NCBI GenBank assembly: GCA_963700255.1
Contig: CAVOWW010000029.1
Location: 1 to 64,000 of the forward strand
Length of the DNA: 64,000 nt
Reading direction: 5' to 3'
From: UBA10649 sp963700255
GTDB taxonomy: Bacteria; Actinomycetota; Actinomycetes; S36-B12
Shown here: positions 36,432 to 45,084 of the stretch, piece by piece
How positions within the stretch are numbered: position 1 is the first letter of the stretch
Layout of the letters: each line of letters opens with the position of its first letter
Position numbers and translations under genes: made by a program
Notes under the pieces: model-generated
Database searches by the model: none
What the model saw: the letters and a program-made list of their open reading frames with translations, nothing else
Told to the model about the DNA's origin: nothing

Positions 36432-36893
36432 GTGGACCTTCAGTCGCTCTACCAGGAGATCATCCTCGACCACTACAAGCACCCGCGCGGCCGCGTGCTC
36501 CTCGACGAGCCCGCCGGTGAGTCGCACCAGGTCAACCCGACCTGCGGCGACGAGGTGACCGTGCAGGTGGCCCTCGACGGTGACGGGCATCTGCTGGTCG
36601 GCTACCAGGGCCAGGGCTGCTCGATCTCGCAGGCCAGTGCCAGCGTCATGTCGGAGATGGTCGCGGGCGCAGACCCCTCCGATGCCGACACCGTGCGCCG
36701 GGCCTTCGTCGAGCTCATGCACAGCAAGGGCGCCGCCGAGCCCGACGAGGACGTCCTCGGCGACGGTGTCGCCTTCGTCGGGGTCGCGAAGTATCCAGCA
36801 CGCATCAAGTGCGCCCTCCTGCCGTGGATGGCCCTGCAGGACGCAGAGGCCAAGGCCGGAATCGGGCTCGACCAGGAGAAGGGAACGTCATGA
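36432..36893 (+). CDS. sufU: Zinc-dependent sulfurtransferase SufU
   Basis: Protein of 153 aa that takes persulfide sulfur from SufS. Three conserved cysteines in NPTCGDEV, GQGCSIS and RIKCALLPW plus the Asp of CGDE form the Zn site/active site. GTG starts 1 nt after the sufS stop; its stop overlaps sufT (ATGA). Confidence 0.95.
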   Translation: MDLQSLYQEIILDHYKHPRGRVLLDEPAGESHQVNPTCGDEVTVQVALDGDGHLLVGYQGQGCSISQASASVMSEMVAGADPSDADTVRRAFVELMHSKGAAEPDEDVLGDGVAFVGVAKYPARIKCALLPWMALQDAEAKAGIGLDQEKGTS

Positions 36894-37204
36894 CGACCGC
36901 TACCGACGAGGACGTGATGGAGGCGATGAAGGACGTCGTCGACCCCGAGCTGGGGATCAACGTCGTCGACCTCGGTCTCGTGTACGGGGTGAGCGTCGAC
37001 GACGCCAACATCGCCACCGTCGACATGACCCTCACGAGTGCCGCGTGCCCGCTGACCGACGTGATCGAGGACCAGACCCGGTCCGCCCTCACCGAGATCG
37101 TCGACGACTTCCGGATCAACTGGGTCTGGATGCCCCCGTGGGGCCCGGACAAGATCACCGACGACGGCCGCGAGATGCTCCGGGCACTCGGCTTCAACGT
37201 CTGA
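36890..37204 (+). CDS. sufT: SufT / MIP18-family (DUF59) Fe-S assembly protein
   Basis: Protein of 104 aa. DUF59 signature: VVDPELGINVVDLGLVYGV near the N-terminus and LTSAACPLTDVIEDQ in the middle with the conserved Cys. Such proteins aid Fe-S cluster maturation. Last gene of the suf operon. Confidence 0.93.
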   Translation: MTTATDEDVMEAMKDVVDPELGINVVDLGLVYGVSVDDANIATVDMTLTSAACPLTDVIEDQTRSALTEIVDDFRINWVWMPPWGPDKITDDGREMLRALGFNV

Positions 37205-37238
37205 CGCAGCTCACGGGCAGGGCTCAGCGCGGGGCGCC

Positions 37239-37244
37239 TAGACT
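37239..37244 (+). promoter_or_regulatory. -10 box (TAGACT) of the ABC-F gene
   Basis: TAGACT ends 9 nt before ATG 37254, so the leader would be about 3 nt. No SD is seen. Confidence 0.4.
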
Positions 37245-37253
37245 GAGGCAACC

Positions 37254-38852
37254 ATGATCTCCACCACCGGTCTCGAAGTCCGGGCCGGCTCGGCGCTCCT
37301 GCTCGAGAACGCCTCCCTCCGCATCGCCAGGGGGGACCGCATCGGTCTCGTCGGGCGAAACGGCGCCGGCAAGACGACGCTCACGCGCATCCTCGCCCAG
37401 GAGACCATGCCGGCCGGCGGGCAGGTGAACGTGAGCGGCACGGTGGGCTACCTGCCCCAGGACCCGCGCTCGGGCAACCCGGAGGAGATCGCCCGCGACC
37501 GCATCCTGTCGGCACGTGGCCTGCACGACGTGGTGCGGCGCATGCAGGAGACCAGCATGGCCATGGGCACCACGGACGAGGCTGAGCGTGATCGCCTCAT
37601 CAGCCGCTACGCCCGCGCCGAGGCCGAGTTCGAGGCGCTGGGAGGCTACGCAGTGGAGTCCCAGGCCGCCGCGATCGCCGCCAGCGTCGGCCTGCAGGAG
37701 CGGATCCTCGACCAGCCGCTCGGCACCCTCTCGGGCGGCCAGCGGCGACGCGTCGAGCTCGCCCGCATCCTGTTCAGCGGCGCGGACATCCTGCTCCTCG
37801 ACGAGCCCACCAACCACCTCGATGCCGACTCGGTGCGCTGGCTGCGCAAGTTCCTGTCGACGTACGAGGGCGGCTTCATCGTCATCAGCCATGACACCGA
37901 GCTGCTGCAGGACACCGTCAACAAGGTGTGGCACCTCGACGCCAATCGGCGCGAGATCGATCTCTACTCGATGGGCTGGAAGGCCTACCTGACCGCCAGG
38001 GAGGCGGACGAGCGTCGTCGTCGTCGCGAGCGCCGGAACGCCGAGCAGCAGGCCGATGCCCTGCGCAGCCAGGCCGAGAAGATGCGCGCCAAGGCCACCA
38101 AGGCGAAGGCCGCGCAGTCCATGCTCAAGCGCGCCGACAAGATCATGGCGTCGAGCGATGAGGTGCGGCGCAGCGACAAGGTCGCCGCCCTGCGCTTCCC
38201 CGAGCCCAAGCCGTGCGGCCGGGTGCCGCTGATGGCTGCTGGGCTCTCCCGCTCGTACGGATCCCTGGAGGTCTTCACCGACGTCGACCTGGCGATCGAC
38301 CGAGGCAGCAGGGTGGTCATCCTCGGCCTCAACGGTGCCGGCAAGACGACGCTGCTGCGGATCCTCGCGGGGGTCGACGACCCCGACACCGGGGAGGTCA
38401 CGCCCGGGCATGGTGCGGTCGTCGGCTACTACGCCCAGGAGCACGAGACGCTGGACCCGACCGCTACCGTCCTCGAGACCATGCGCCACGCCGCTCCGCA
38501 CCTCGACGACACGCGCCAGCGGACGGTCCTCGGCTCGTTCCTGTTCGAGGGGGACGCGGCCAGCAAGCCGACCGGGGTCCTGTCGGGCGGGGAGAAGACC
38601 CGGCTGGCCCTCGCCTGCCTCGTGGTGTCCGGCGCCAACGTCCTCCTGCTCGACGAGCCGACCAACAACCTCGACCCGGCGAGCCGCGAGGAGGTCCTGG
38701 GCGCCCTGTCCCGCTACGAGGGCGCCGTGATCCTGGTGAGCCACGATCCGGGGGCCGTCATGGCCCTGAACCCGGAGCGGGTGCTGATCCTCCCGGACGG
38801 CGACGAGGACCTGTGGAATGACGACTACGCCGATCTGGTTGAGCTGGCTTGA
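37254..38852 (+). CDS. ABC-F family ATPase
   Basis: Protein of 532 aa, soluble, with two ABC domains in tandem: Walker A GRNGAGKTTL and GLNGAGKTTL, signatures LSGGQRRRVELA and LSGGEKTRLALA, Walker B LLDEPTNHLD and LLDEPTNNLD. The interdomain linker is charged and coiled (RRRRERRNAEQQADALRSQ). ABC-F proteins act on the ribosome (translation factors or antibiotic protection); no membrane part. Subfamily not determined. Confidence 0.92.
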   Translation: MISTTGLEVRAGSALLLENASLRIARGDRIGLVGRNGAGKTTLTRILAQETMPAGGQVNVSGTVGYLPQDPRSGNPEEIARDRILSARGLHDVVRRMQETSMAMGTTDEAERDRLISRYARAEAEFEALGGYAVESQAAAIAASVGLQERILDQPLGTLSGGQRRRVELARILFSGADILLLDEPTNHLDADSVRWLRKFLSTYEGGFIVISHDTELLQDTVNKVWHLDANRREIDLYSMGWKAYLTAREADERRRRRERRNAEQQADALRSQAEKMRAKATKAKAAQSMLKRADKIMASSDEVRRSDKVAALRFPEPKPCGRVPLMAAGLSRSYGSLEVFTDVDLAIDRGSRVVILGLNGAGKTTLLRILAGVDDPDTGEVTPGHGAVVGYYAQEHETLDPTATVLETMRHAAPHLDDTRQRTVLGSFLFEGDAASKPTGVLSGGEKTRLALACLVVSGANVLLLDEPTNNLDPASREEVLGALSRYEGAVILVSHDPGAVMALNPERVLILPDGDEDLWNDDYADLVELA

Positions 38853-38865
38853 CGAAGGAGTGATC

Positions 38866-39651
38866 GTGAGCGAGTACGGCGAGAAGGACCATGTGCGGAT
38901 CGAGCGCACTGGGGACACGGTGCACGTCACGCTGTGCAACCCGGAGGCGCGCAACGCCCAGACCCCGGCCACCTGGCGCCGCCTGGCGTCCGTCCCCGGG
39001 CTGCTGACGCCTGACATCCGCGCGGTCGTGGTGCGTGGCGAGGGCGTGAGCTTCTCCGCGGGGCTCGACCGCCGGATGATCTCGCCCGAGGGGGTGCCGG
39101 GGGAGGAGTCGCTGCTCACCCTCGCCACCTACGACGACGAGGGGATCGACCAGTTCATCGCGCAGGCGCAGGCCGCCTTCTCCTGGTGGGGCCGGGTGCC
39201 GCAGGTGACGGTGGCCCTCGTGCAGGGCCATGCCATCGGCGCGGGGTTCCAGCTCGCCCTCGCCTGCGACGTCATGATCGTGGCGGACGATGCCAAGCTG
39301 GCGATGCGGGAGACCTCCCTGGGACTCGTGCCCGACCTGGCCGGCACCGCACCCCTCGTGTCGCGGGTGGGCTATGCGCGAGCCTTCGAGATCTGCGCAC
39401 GCGGCCGCTACGTGGAGGCGGAGGAGGCCGTCCGGATCGGGCTGGCCGTCGCCAGCGTGCCCATGGCGGAGTGGGACGACTACCTTGCCGAGTTCATGGC
39501 CCCCATCCTGGCGGCGATGCCGGGTGCGGTGTCCGAGCTCAAGCACCTGCTCGCGGGGGCGGACACGGCTCCGGACCAGCTGGCCCGCGAGCGCGCCGCC
39601 CAGACCCGGCGCCTCGCCGAGCTGCGCACGCTGCTCGGTGGCAGCGCCTGA
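38866..39651 (+). CDS. Enoyl-CoA hydratase/isomerase family protein
   Basis: Protein of 261 aa, crotonase fold. Oxyanion-hole segments are VSFSAGLDRRMI (residues about 59-70) and GHAIGAGFQLALACDVMI. The positions of the two catalytic Glu of classical hydratases are not evident (ETSLGLVPDLAG has one acidic residue), so activity could be hydratase, isomerase or other. GTG 38866 chosen because GAAGGAG lies 5 nt upstream; GTG 38860 abuts the SD. It ends 1 nt before the next gene. Confidence 0.88.
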   Translation: MSEYGEKDHVRIERTGDTVHVTLCNPEARNAQTPATWRRLASVPGLLTPDIRAVVVRGEGVSFSAGLDRRMISPEGVPGEESLLTLATYDDEGIDQFIAQAQAAFSWWGRVPQVTVALVQGHAIGAGFQLALACDVMIVADDAKLAMRETSLGLVPDLAGTAPLVSRVGYARAFEICARGRYVEAEEAVRIGLAVASVPMAEWDDYLAEFMAPILAAMPGAVSELKHLLAGADTAPDQLARERAAQTRRLAELRTLLGGSA

Positions 39652-39652
39652 C

Positions 39653-41521
39653 ATGTCGGAGCACTGGCAGGCCTACCGATCGCTGACGCGCGACCCCGCC
39701 GTGGGCCGTCGCAAGGTCAATCGCGCGCTGGTGAGGCGCATCCTCGGGTACGCCGGGAAGTACCGCTTCCTGATCATCGTGTACCTGATCACGCTGGTCT
39801 TCGTGTCCTTGCTCAGCGTGGCCCAGCCGCTGATGATCCCGAGGCTCGTGGACGACGGGATCAACGAGGGCAACAGGACGGTCGTCACCGTGTCGGCCCT
39901 GATCATTGCCGGCCTCGCGATCCTGGATGCCGGCCTGGGCCTCGTCAGCCGCTACTACTCCTCGCGCATCGGCGAGGGCCTCATCTACGACCTGCGCACG
40001 GAGGTGTACGACCACGTGCAGAGCCAGTCCGTGGCCTTCTTCACGCGGGCCCAGACCGGTGCGCTCATCTCGCGGCTCAACAGTGACGTCATCGGGGCGC
40101 AGCAGGCCTTCACGTCCACCCTCGGCGGCGTCCTCGGCAACCTCATCTCCGTGGTCATTGTGCTCGCCGCGATGTTCGTGCTCTCCTGGCAGGTGACGGT
40201 CGTGTCCCTCCTGCTCGTCCCGCTGTTCCTGCTGCCGGCCCGCTGGATGGGGCGGCGCCTGCAGGGCATGACCCGGGAGGCCATGGCACTGAACGCGGAC
40301 ATGAGCGCGCAGATGAACGAGCGGTTCAACGTCGCCGGCGCCCTGCTCGTGAAGCTGTTCGGCCGGCCTGGCGACGAGTCCGCCGCCTTCTCGTCCCGTG
40401 CCGCGCGGGTGCGCGACATCGGGGTGCGCATGGCGATGGCGAACCGTTGGTTCTTCACGGCGCTTGCGCTGGTCGCCTCGCTCGCGACCGCGATCGCGTA
40501 CGGCCTCGGCGGCAACCTCGTCATCAGCGGCGTGCTGACGATCGGGACGCTGCTCGCCCTGGTCGGCCTGCTCGCTCAGCTGTACGGACCCCTCACCGCG
40601 CTGTCCAACGTGCGGGTCGACGTGATGACCGCCCTGGTGAGCTTCGAGCGGGTGTTCGAGATCCTGGACCTGAAGCCCATGGTCGACGAGGCTCCCGACG
40701 CACGTCCCCTGCCGGCCGGTCCGCTGTCGGTCGACTTCGACGACGTGGTCTTCCGCTACCCGCAGGCGAAGGAGGTGTCGCTCGCGTCACTGGAATCCGT
40801 GGCGCGGGAGGAGACCATCGTCCCCACGTCCGACGTCCTGACCGGCATCAGCTTCCATGCGCCGGCAGGGACGATGACGGCGCTCGTCGGGTCGTCGGGC
40901 GCAGGCAAGACGACGACCACGGCGCTGCTCACGCGCCTGTACGACGTCACCGGGGGAGCGATCCGCATCGGGGGAGTCGACGTCCGGGACACGACATTCG
41001 CCTCGTTGCGGGAGGCAGTCGGCGTCGTCACCCAGGATGCGCACATGTTCCACGACACGATCCGGGCCAACCTGCTCTACGCGCGGCCCGAGGCCACCGA
41101 GGAGGAGCTTCTCGAGGCGTGCTCCTCGGCCCAGATCCGGGGACTGATCGACCAGCTCCCGGAGGGTCTCGACACCGTGGTCGGCGATCGCGGGCACCGG
41201 CTGTCCGGCGGGGAGAAGCAGCGCATCGCCCTCGCGCGACTGCTCCTCAAGGGGCCGCGAGTCGTCGTTCTCGACGAGGCGACCGCGCACCTCGACAGCG
41301 AGAGCGAGGCCGCGGTGCAGCGGGCGCTCGACAACGCCCTCGAGGGACGGACGTCCGTCGTCATCGCGCATCGTCTGAGCACGGTTCGCCGGGCGGATCA
41401 GATCCTCGTCGTCGACCAGGGGACGGTGGTCGAGCGCGGCACGCACGACGAGCTGCTCGCCCGGGACGGCGCCTACGCGGAGCTGTACCGCACGCAGTTC
41501 CAGGACGCGGCCGTCTCGTAG
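39653..41521 (+). CDS. ABC exporter with fused membrane and ATPase domains
   Basis: Protein of 622 aa. N-terminal transmembrane domain with six helices (about residues 40-320), then an ATPase domain: Walker A GSSGAGKTTT, Q-loop VTQDAHMFHDTI, signature LSGGEKQRIALARLLL, Walker B VVVLDEATAHLD and H-loop IAHRLST. Typical lipid/multidrug half-transporter, working as a homodimer or with a partner; no partner gene is adjacent, favouring a homodimer. Substrate unknown. Convergent with the SDR gene, 4 nt between stops. Confidence 0.92.
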   Translation: MSEHWQAYRSLTRDPAVGRRKVNRALVRRILGYAGKYRFLIIVYLITLVFVSLLSVAQPLMIPRLVDDGINEGNRTVVTVSALIIAGLAILDAGLGLVSRYYSSRIGEGLIYDLRTEVYDHVQSQSVAFFTRAQTGALISRLNSDVIGAQQAFTSTLGGVLGNLISVVIVLAAMFVLSWQVTVVSLLLVPLFLLPARWMGRRLQGMTREAMALNADMSAQMNERFNVAGALLVKLFGRPGDESAAFSSRAARVRDIGVRMAMANRWFFTALALVASLATAIAYGLGGNLVISGVLTIGTLLALVGLLAQLYGPLTALSNVRVDVMTALVSFERVFEILDLKPMVDEAPDARPLPAGPLSVDFDDVVFRYPQAKEVSLASLESVAREETIVPTSDVLTGISFHAPAGTMTALVGSSGAGKTTTTALLTRLYDVTGGAIRIGGVDVRDTTFASLREAVGVVTQDAHMFHDTIRANLLYARPEATEEELLEACSSAQIRGLIDQLPEGLDTVVGDRGHRLSGGEKQRIALARLLLKGPRVVVLDEATAHLDSESEAAVQRALDNALEGRTSVVIAHRLSTVRRADQILVVDQGTVVERGTHDELLARDGAYAELYRTQFQDAAVS

Positions 41522-41525
41522 GCGC

Positions 41526-42296
41526 TCACGGATGCCGTGTGGACCCGCCGTCGACGCGGATCAGCCCACCGGTGAGGTACGAGGCGGCTGGGCTGAGCAC
41601 GAACGCAGCGACCCTCCCGAACTCCTCAGGCTCCCCGTACCGCCGCAGGGGGATAGCGGCGCTCGAGCGCGCGCGGGACGCCGCCGGGTCGCCCGTCGCC
41701 TCGTCGAGCGCGGCCAGCCGGTCCGTCGCGATGCGCCCCGGCAGAAGTCCGTTCACGCGGATGCCGGACGGCCCCACCTCGTCGGCGAGGTCCTTGACGA
41801 TCATGGCGAGGCCGGGCCGCAGGCCGTTGCTGGTGCTCAGGCCGGTGAAGACCTCGACCGCGGAGGTGGACAGGACCCAGGCGATCGAGCCGGTGGCGGC
41901 TCGACCGGTCTCGGTGATGCCTGCGCACAGTGCGCGAGCCAGGCGCAACGACCCGAGGAAGACCGAGTCGAAGGCCAGTCGCCACTGGTCGTCCGTCGTG
42001 GTCAGCGGTGAGCCTGCGGGCGGCCCACCGACGCTGATGAGGCCGCCGTCCAGCTGCCCGAACGTCGACATGGCCAGCTCGACGGCACGTGCCGCCGTCG
42101 TGGGGTCGGCGAGGTCGGCCGCCATCCCGACGGCGGTGGTGCCGAGGCTCGTCAGGGCGGTCGACAGCCGGTCCGGGTCGCGAGCGACGATCACGACCCG
42201 CGCCCCCTCGTCGACCAGGACGCGGGCGGTGGCGAAGCCCAGTCCCGTGCTGCCGCCGGAGACGACGTACACGCCCCCGCTGATCCCGAGATCCAT
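41526..42296 (-). CDS. SDR-family oxidoreductase with altered catalytic motif
   Basis: Protein of 256 aa. Rossmann motif GGSTGLG (residues about 14-20) and C-terminal YLTGGLIRVDGG are those of classical short-chain dehydrogenases, but where YxxxK is expected the sequence reads TSNGLRPGL, i.e. Ser and Arg replace Tyr and Lys. A Ser upstream (LSTSAVE) remains. Related FabG-like paralogues with this substitution exist in actinobacteria as far as I recall. Activity is therefore uncertain. Start ATG 42296 sits 3 nt after the SURF1 stop. Confidence 0.85.
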   Translation of the reverse strand: MDLGISGGVYVVSGGSTGLGFATARVLVDEGARVVIVARDPDRLSTALTSLGTTAVGMAADLADPTTAARAVELAMSTFGQLDGGLISVGGPPAGSPLTTTDDQWRLAFDSVFLGSLRLARALCAGITETGRAATGSIAWVLSTSAVEVFTGLSTSNGLRPGLAMIVKDLADEVGPSGIRVNGLLPGRIATDRLAALDEATGDPAASRARSSAAIPLRRYGEPEEFGRVAAFVLSPAASYLTGGLIRVDGGSTRHP

Positions 42297-42299
42297 CGC

Positions 42300-43064
42300 C
42301 TACTCCTCGGCCGGGCCGACGGTGGTCGACTGCAGGGCCGCCGCGGCGTCGTCCTTGGCCTCACGTCGCAGGAAGAAGAACCAGCCCCCGATGGCCACGA
42401 CCGCGAACAGCAGCCACTGGATGGCGTACGAGACGTTGCGCGCCTCATCCACCTCGGGCAGCGGGATGGCGATCAGGCCGTCCTGCTCGGGTTCGGACTC
42501 GCTGAGCTGGATGTAGGCGGGCACCGCCGTGCCCGTCGGAGGCAGGAGCACCTGTGCCGGCGCGGCGACCTGACCGGCGGGCAGGCCGTCGTTGGCATCA
42601 GGGTCGGCGGGGTCGAAGGCACGCAGGTAGCCCGTGACGACGACCTCCCCGGCCGGCGGCACGGGCAGCTCGGGCGTGGACAGGGCGTCCACCCCTGCGG
42701 GCAGCCAGCCGCGGTTGACCCAGGCCACCGGCCCGGCATCGGTCTGCAGCGGCGTCATCAGCCAGAACCCGTTCCGCGCGTCGAGCGGTCGCTTGCGGAC
42801 GACGGCCTGCGCATCCGCCAGGTAGGTGCCACGCGCCGTCACGGCGCGCCAGACGTCCTCCGGCAGCGCGCCGGTGGCCAGGTCGATCGACTCGAGCGGG
42901 GCCGGCGCGGACGAGAGCGCGGACTGGAGCGCCACGCGCTCCGCGCGTCGGTCGTCGGCACGGAGCCACTGCCAGTGGCTGAGCAGCCCGAACGCCAGGA
43001 TCGAACCTACGACGAGCGCGGTGAAGCCCAGCCAGCGGCGGGTCCGGAGCAGGGGCCAGATCAC
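42300..43064 (-). CDS. SURF1-family cytochrome oxidase assembly protein
   Basis: Protein of about 254 aa. Two-helix SURF1 layout: N-terminal membrane segment LGFTALVVGSILAFGLLSHW, exported middle domain with YLADAQAVVRKRP, WVNRGWLPAG and the C-terminal NVSYAIQWLLFAVVAIGGWFFF. It helps assemble cytochrome c oxidase, consistent with ctaA/ctaB nearby. GTG 43064 was chosen because TACAGT (minus, 43077-43072) would overlap the alternative GTG 43073 but lies 7 nt before 43064, matching the leaderless pattern. Confidence 0.87.
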   Translation of the reverse strand: MIWPLLRTRRWLGFTALVVGSILAFGLLSHWQWLRADDRRAERVALQSALSSAPAPLESIDLATGALPEDVWRAVTARGTYLADAQAVVRKRPLDARNGFWLMTPLQTDAGPVAWVNRGWLPAGVDALSTPELPVPPAGEVVVTGYLRAFDPADPDANDGLPAGQVAAPAQVLLPPTGTAVPAYIQLSESEPEQDGLIAIPLPEVDEARNVSYAIQWLLFAVVAIGGWFFFLRREAKDDAAAALQSTTVGPAEE

Positions 43065-43085
43065 GCCGACCACTGTACGGCTCGG

Positions 43086-43415
43086 TCAGGAGACGTGCGT
43101 CGCTCCGTCCCTGCCCTCGATCGCCGTCCCGGGTGCCGGAAGGGCGAACCTCGCCTGGTCCGTCACCCCGGTCTCGCCCGGCTCGTCGTTCTCGCGTCCC
43201 GCGTTGGCGACGACCACGGCCAGGTACGGCAGGACCACGGCGCCTGCGATCAGGAACCATCGGGGCCAGCCGGGCACGACGATCGCAGCGAGCACGCACG
43301 CCGTGCGGATGCCCATGGAGATCAGGTAGCGGCGTGTGCGGCCGGTCTGCTCGACGCTCAGCGCGCGCTGGGCATCGGTGATCGTGAAGACCTCGACCGG
43401 ATCGCCCTTCGCCAT
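43086..43415 (-). CDS. DUF3099 family membrane protein
   Basis: Protein of 109 aa: MAKGDPVEVFTITDAQRALSV... followed by RTRRYLISMGIRTACVLAAI and a second hydrophobic segment (WFLIAGAVVLPYLAVVVANAG). This matches the small actinobacterial DUF3099 proteins, function unknown. TACCGT (minus, 43427-43422) lies 6 nt before the ATG, predicting a leaderless mRNA. Confidence 0.8.
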   Translation of the reverse strand: MAKGDPVEVFTITDAQRALSVEQTGRTRRYLISMGIRTACVLAAIVVPGWPRWFLIAGAVVLPYLAVVVANAGRENDEPGETGVTDQARFALPAPGTAIEGRDGATHVS

Positions 43416-43482
43416 GTGAACACGGTAAGCCAAGATGGGCACCAGCGCCTGACCGGATCCCCCGGGGCGCTGAGGAGGAGTC

Positions 43483-43695
43483 GTGGCCGAACGGACGTAC
43501 GGACTGACCGAGGTCGTCGGAACCTCGAAGGTGGGAGTCGACGAGGCGATCCGCAACGCCGTCCGCCGGCTGTCGAAGACCGTCGACCACCTCGACTGGT
43601 TCGAGGTCACGCAGGTGCGCGGCTACATCCGCGACGGCAATGTCGATCACTTCCAGGTGACGATCAAGGTCGGGTCGCGGCTCGAGGACGCCTGA
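43483..43695 (+). CDS. Dodecin (flavin-binding storage protein)
   Basis: Protein of 70 aa. Signature TEVVGTSKVGVDEAIRNAV, then LDWFEVTQVRGYI and HFQVTIKVGSRLED. Dodecins form hollow dodecamers that store or buffer flavins or CoA; the Trp of LDWFEV stacks on the flavin. GTG start with TGAGGAGG upstream. Followed 2 nt later by a membrane protein gene. Confidence 0.93.
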   Translation: MAERTYGLTEVVGTSKVGVDEAIRNAVRRLSKTVDHLDWFEVTQVRGYIRDGNVDHFQVTIKVGSRLEDA

Positions 43696-43697
43696 GC

Positions 43698-44348
43698 GTG
43701 GCCGACGGCCAGGAGCGGACGACGGTGGGGGAAGGCCGATCCGTCGACCGTCTCATCAACTTCAGCGATGCGGTGGTCGCCGTTGCGGTGACTGTCCTCG
43801 TCCTTCCCCTCGTCGACCTCCGGCCGGCCGAGGGCGAGACGGTCTGGGACGTCATCACCGGCAACTCGAGCCAGGTGTGGACCTTCCTGTTCACGTTCTA
43901 CGTGGTCGCCGTGATGTGGCTGGCGCACAACAGGATCCTCAACTCCATCGGCCGCTACGACCCGTTCATCTTCTGGGTCAACACGACATGGCTGGCATCG
44001 ATCGTCCTGCTGCCGTGGGTCAGCGCCATGTACGGGGAGTCTGAGTGGGGCAGGACGGGCGTCGGCCTCGTGTACTGGGGGACCATGGCAGCGATCGCCC
44101 TGCTGGGGTCGCTGCTGGGATCGCACCTGCGGCGGCACCCGGAGCTGCTCGCTGAGGAGGTGCCCCCGCTGTCGGAGGGTGCCCGGCGCCGGGCTGCCCT
44201 CCGCGGTCCGGTCCTCGGACTCTACTTCCTGCTGATCGGCGTCGCGTCGGTCATCACCCCGGCGGTGGCGAACTGGCTGCCGCTGGGCATCATTCCCCTG
44301 AGCATCTGGCTGCGACCCGCGGCCAGCCCGGCGGCCGACCCGTCATGA
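43698..44348 (+). CDS. TMEM175-family (DUF1211) membrane protein
   Basis: Protein of 216 aa. Family motif RLINFSDAVVAVAVTVLVLPL in the first helix (R..xFSDAV), then about five more hydrophobic segments. Bacterial TMEM175 homologues are tetrameric potassium-permeable channels; a full channel motif cannot prove activity here. GTG start 2 nt after dodecin; the stop overlaps an in-frame ATG of fabG. Confidence 0.85.
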   Translation: MADGQERTTVGEGRSVDRLINFSDAVVAVAVTVLVLPLVDLRPAEGETVWDVITGNSSQVWTFLFTFYVVAVMWLAHNRILNSIGRYDPFIFWVNTTWLASIVLLPWVSAMYGESEWGRTGVGLVYWGTMAAIALLGSLLGSHLRRHPELLAEEVPPLSEGARRRAALRGPVLGLYFLLIGVASVITPAVANWLPLGIIPLSIWLRPAASPAADPS

Positions 44349-44368
44349 CACCACCGGAGGGAGTCCCG

Positions 44369-45067
44369 ATGCCCGCAGTCGCACTGGTGACGGGAGGGAA
44401 CCGCGGCATCGGCCTGGCGACTGCGCTGCGCCTCCGTGAGGACGGCTTCACCGTGGTGGTGGGCTCCAGGTCCGGCGAGGCGCCCGACGGGCTCGACGCC
44501 GTGCAGATGGACGTGAGCAGCCCGGAGTCCATCGAGTCGGCGTACACCGAGATAGAGGAGCGGTTCGGGCCGGTCGCCGTCCTGGTGGCGAATGCCGGCA
44601 TCACGCGGGACACGCTGCTCATGCGCATGTCGGACGACGACATCGACGTCGTCCTGCAGACCAACCTGGCCGGCTCCATCCGGCTCGCGAGGCGCGCGAT
44701 GAAGGGCATGATCCGGGCCAGGTCGGGCAAGGTGATCTTCGTCGGCTCGGTGGTCTGGGCCCTGGGGTCGGCGGGTCAGGTCAACTACGCGGCGGCGAAG
44801 GCGGGCCTGGTCGGTGCGGCGCGGTCGCTCGCCCGCGAGGTCGGGTCGCGCGGAATCAGTGTCAACGTCATCGCGCCGGGCTTCGTCGAGACCGACATGA
44901 CGGCGGAGCTGGACGAGGCGCAGAGGTCCGCGATCCTCGGCGGCATCCCCCTCGGTCGGTATGCTCAGCCGGCTGAGATCGCCGATGTCGTGTCCTTCCT
45001 GGCATCGGCGTCCTACATCACCGGGGCCGTCATCCCGGTCGACGGTGGCCTCGGCATGGGGCACTGA
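44369..45067 (+). CDS. fabG: 3-oxoacyl-[ACP] reductase FabG
   Basis: Protein of 232 aa, NADPH-dependent reductase of fatty acid elongation. GGNRGIG Rossmann motif, NAGITRD, catalytic Ser (GSV) and NYAAAKAGL (Tyr-x-x-x-Lys), INVIAPGFVETDM-like VNVIAPGFVETDM. ATG 44369 was chosen for GGAGGGAG 5 nt upstream; ATG 44345 is an alternative overlapping the previous stop. Paired with fabI as in mycobacterial mabA-inhA. Confidence 0.94.
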   Translation: MPAVALVTGGNRGIGLATALRLREDGFTVVVGSRSGEAPDGLDAVQMDVSSPESIESAYTEIEERFGPVAVLVANAGITRDTLLMRMSDDDIDVVLQTNLAGSIRLARRAMKGMIRARSGKVIFVGSVVWALGSAGQVNYAAAKAGLVGAARSLAREVGSRGISVNVIAPGFVETDMTAELDEAQRSAILGGIPLGRYAQPAEIADVVSFLASASYITGAVIPVDGGLGMGH

Positions 45068-45084
45068 CGAAGGGACGGCATCGC

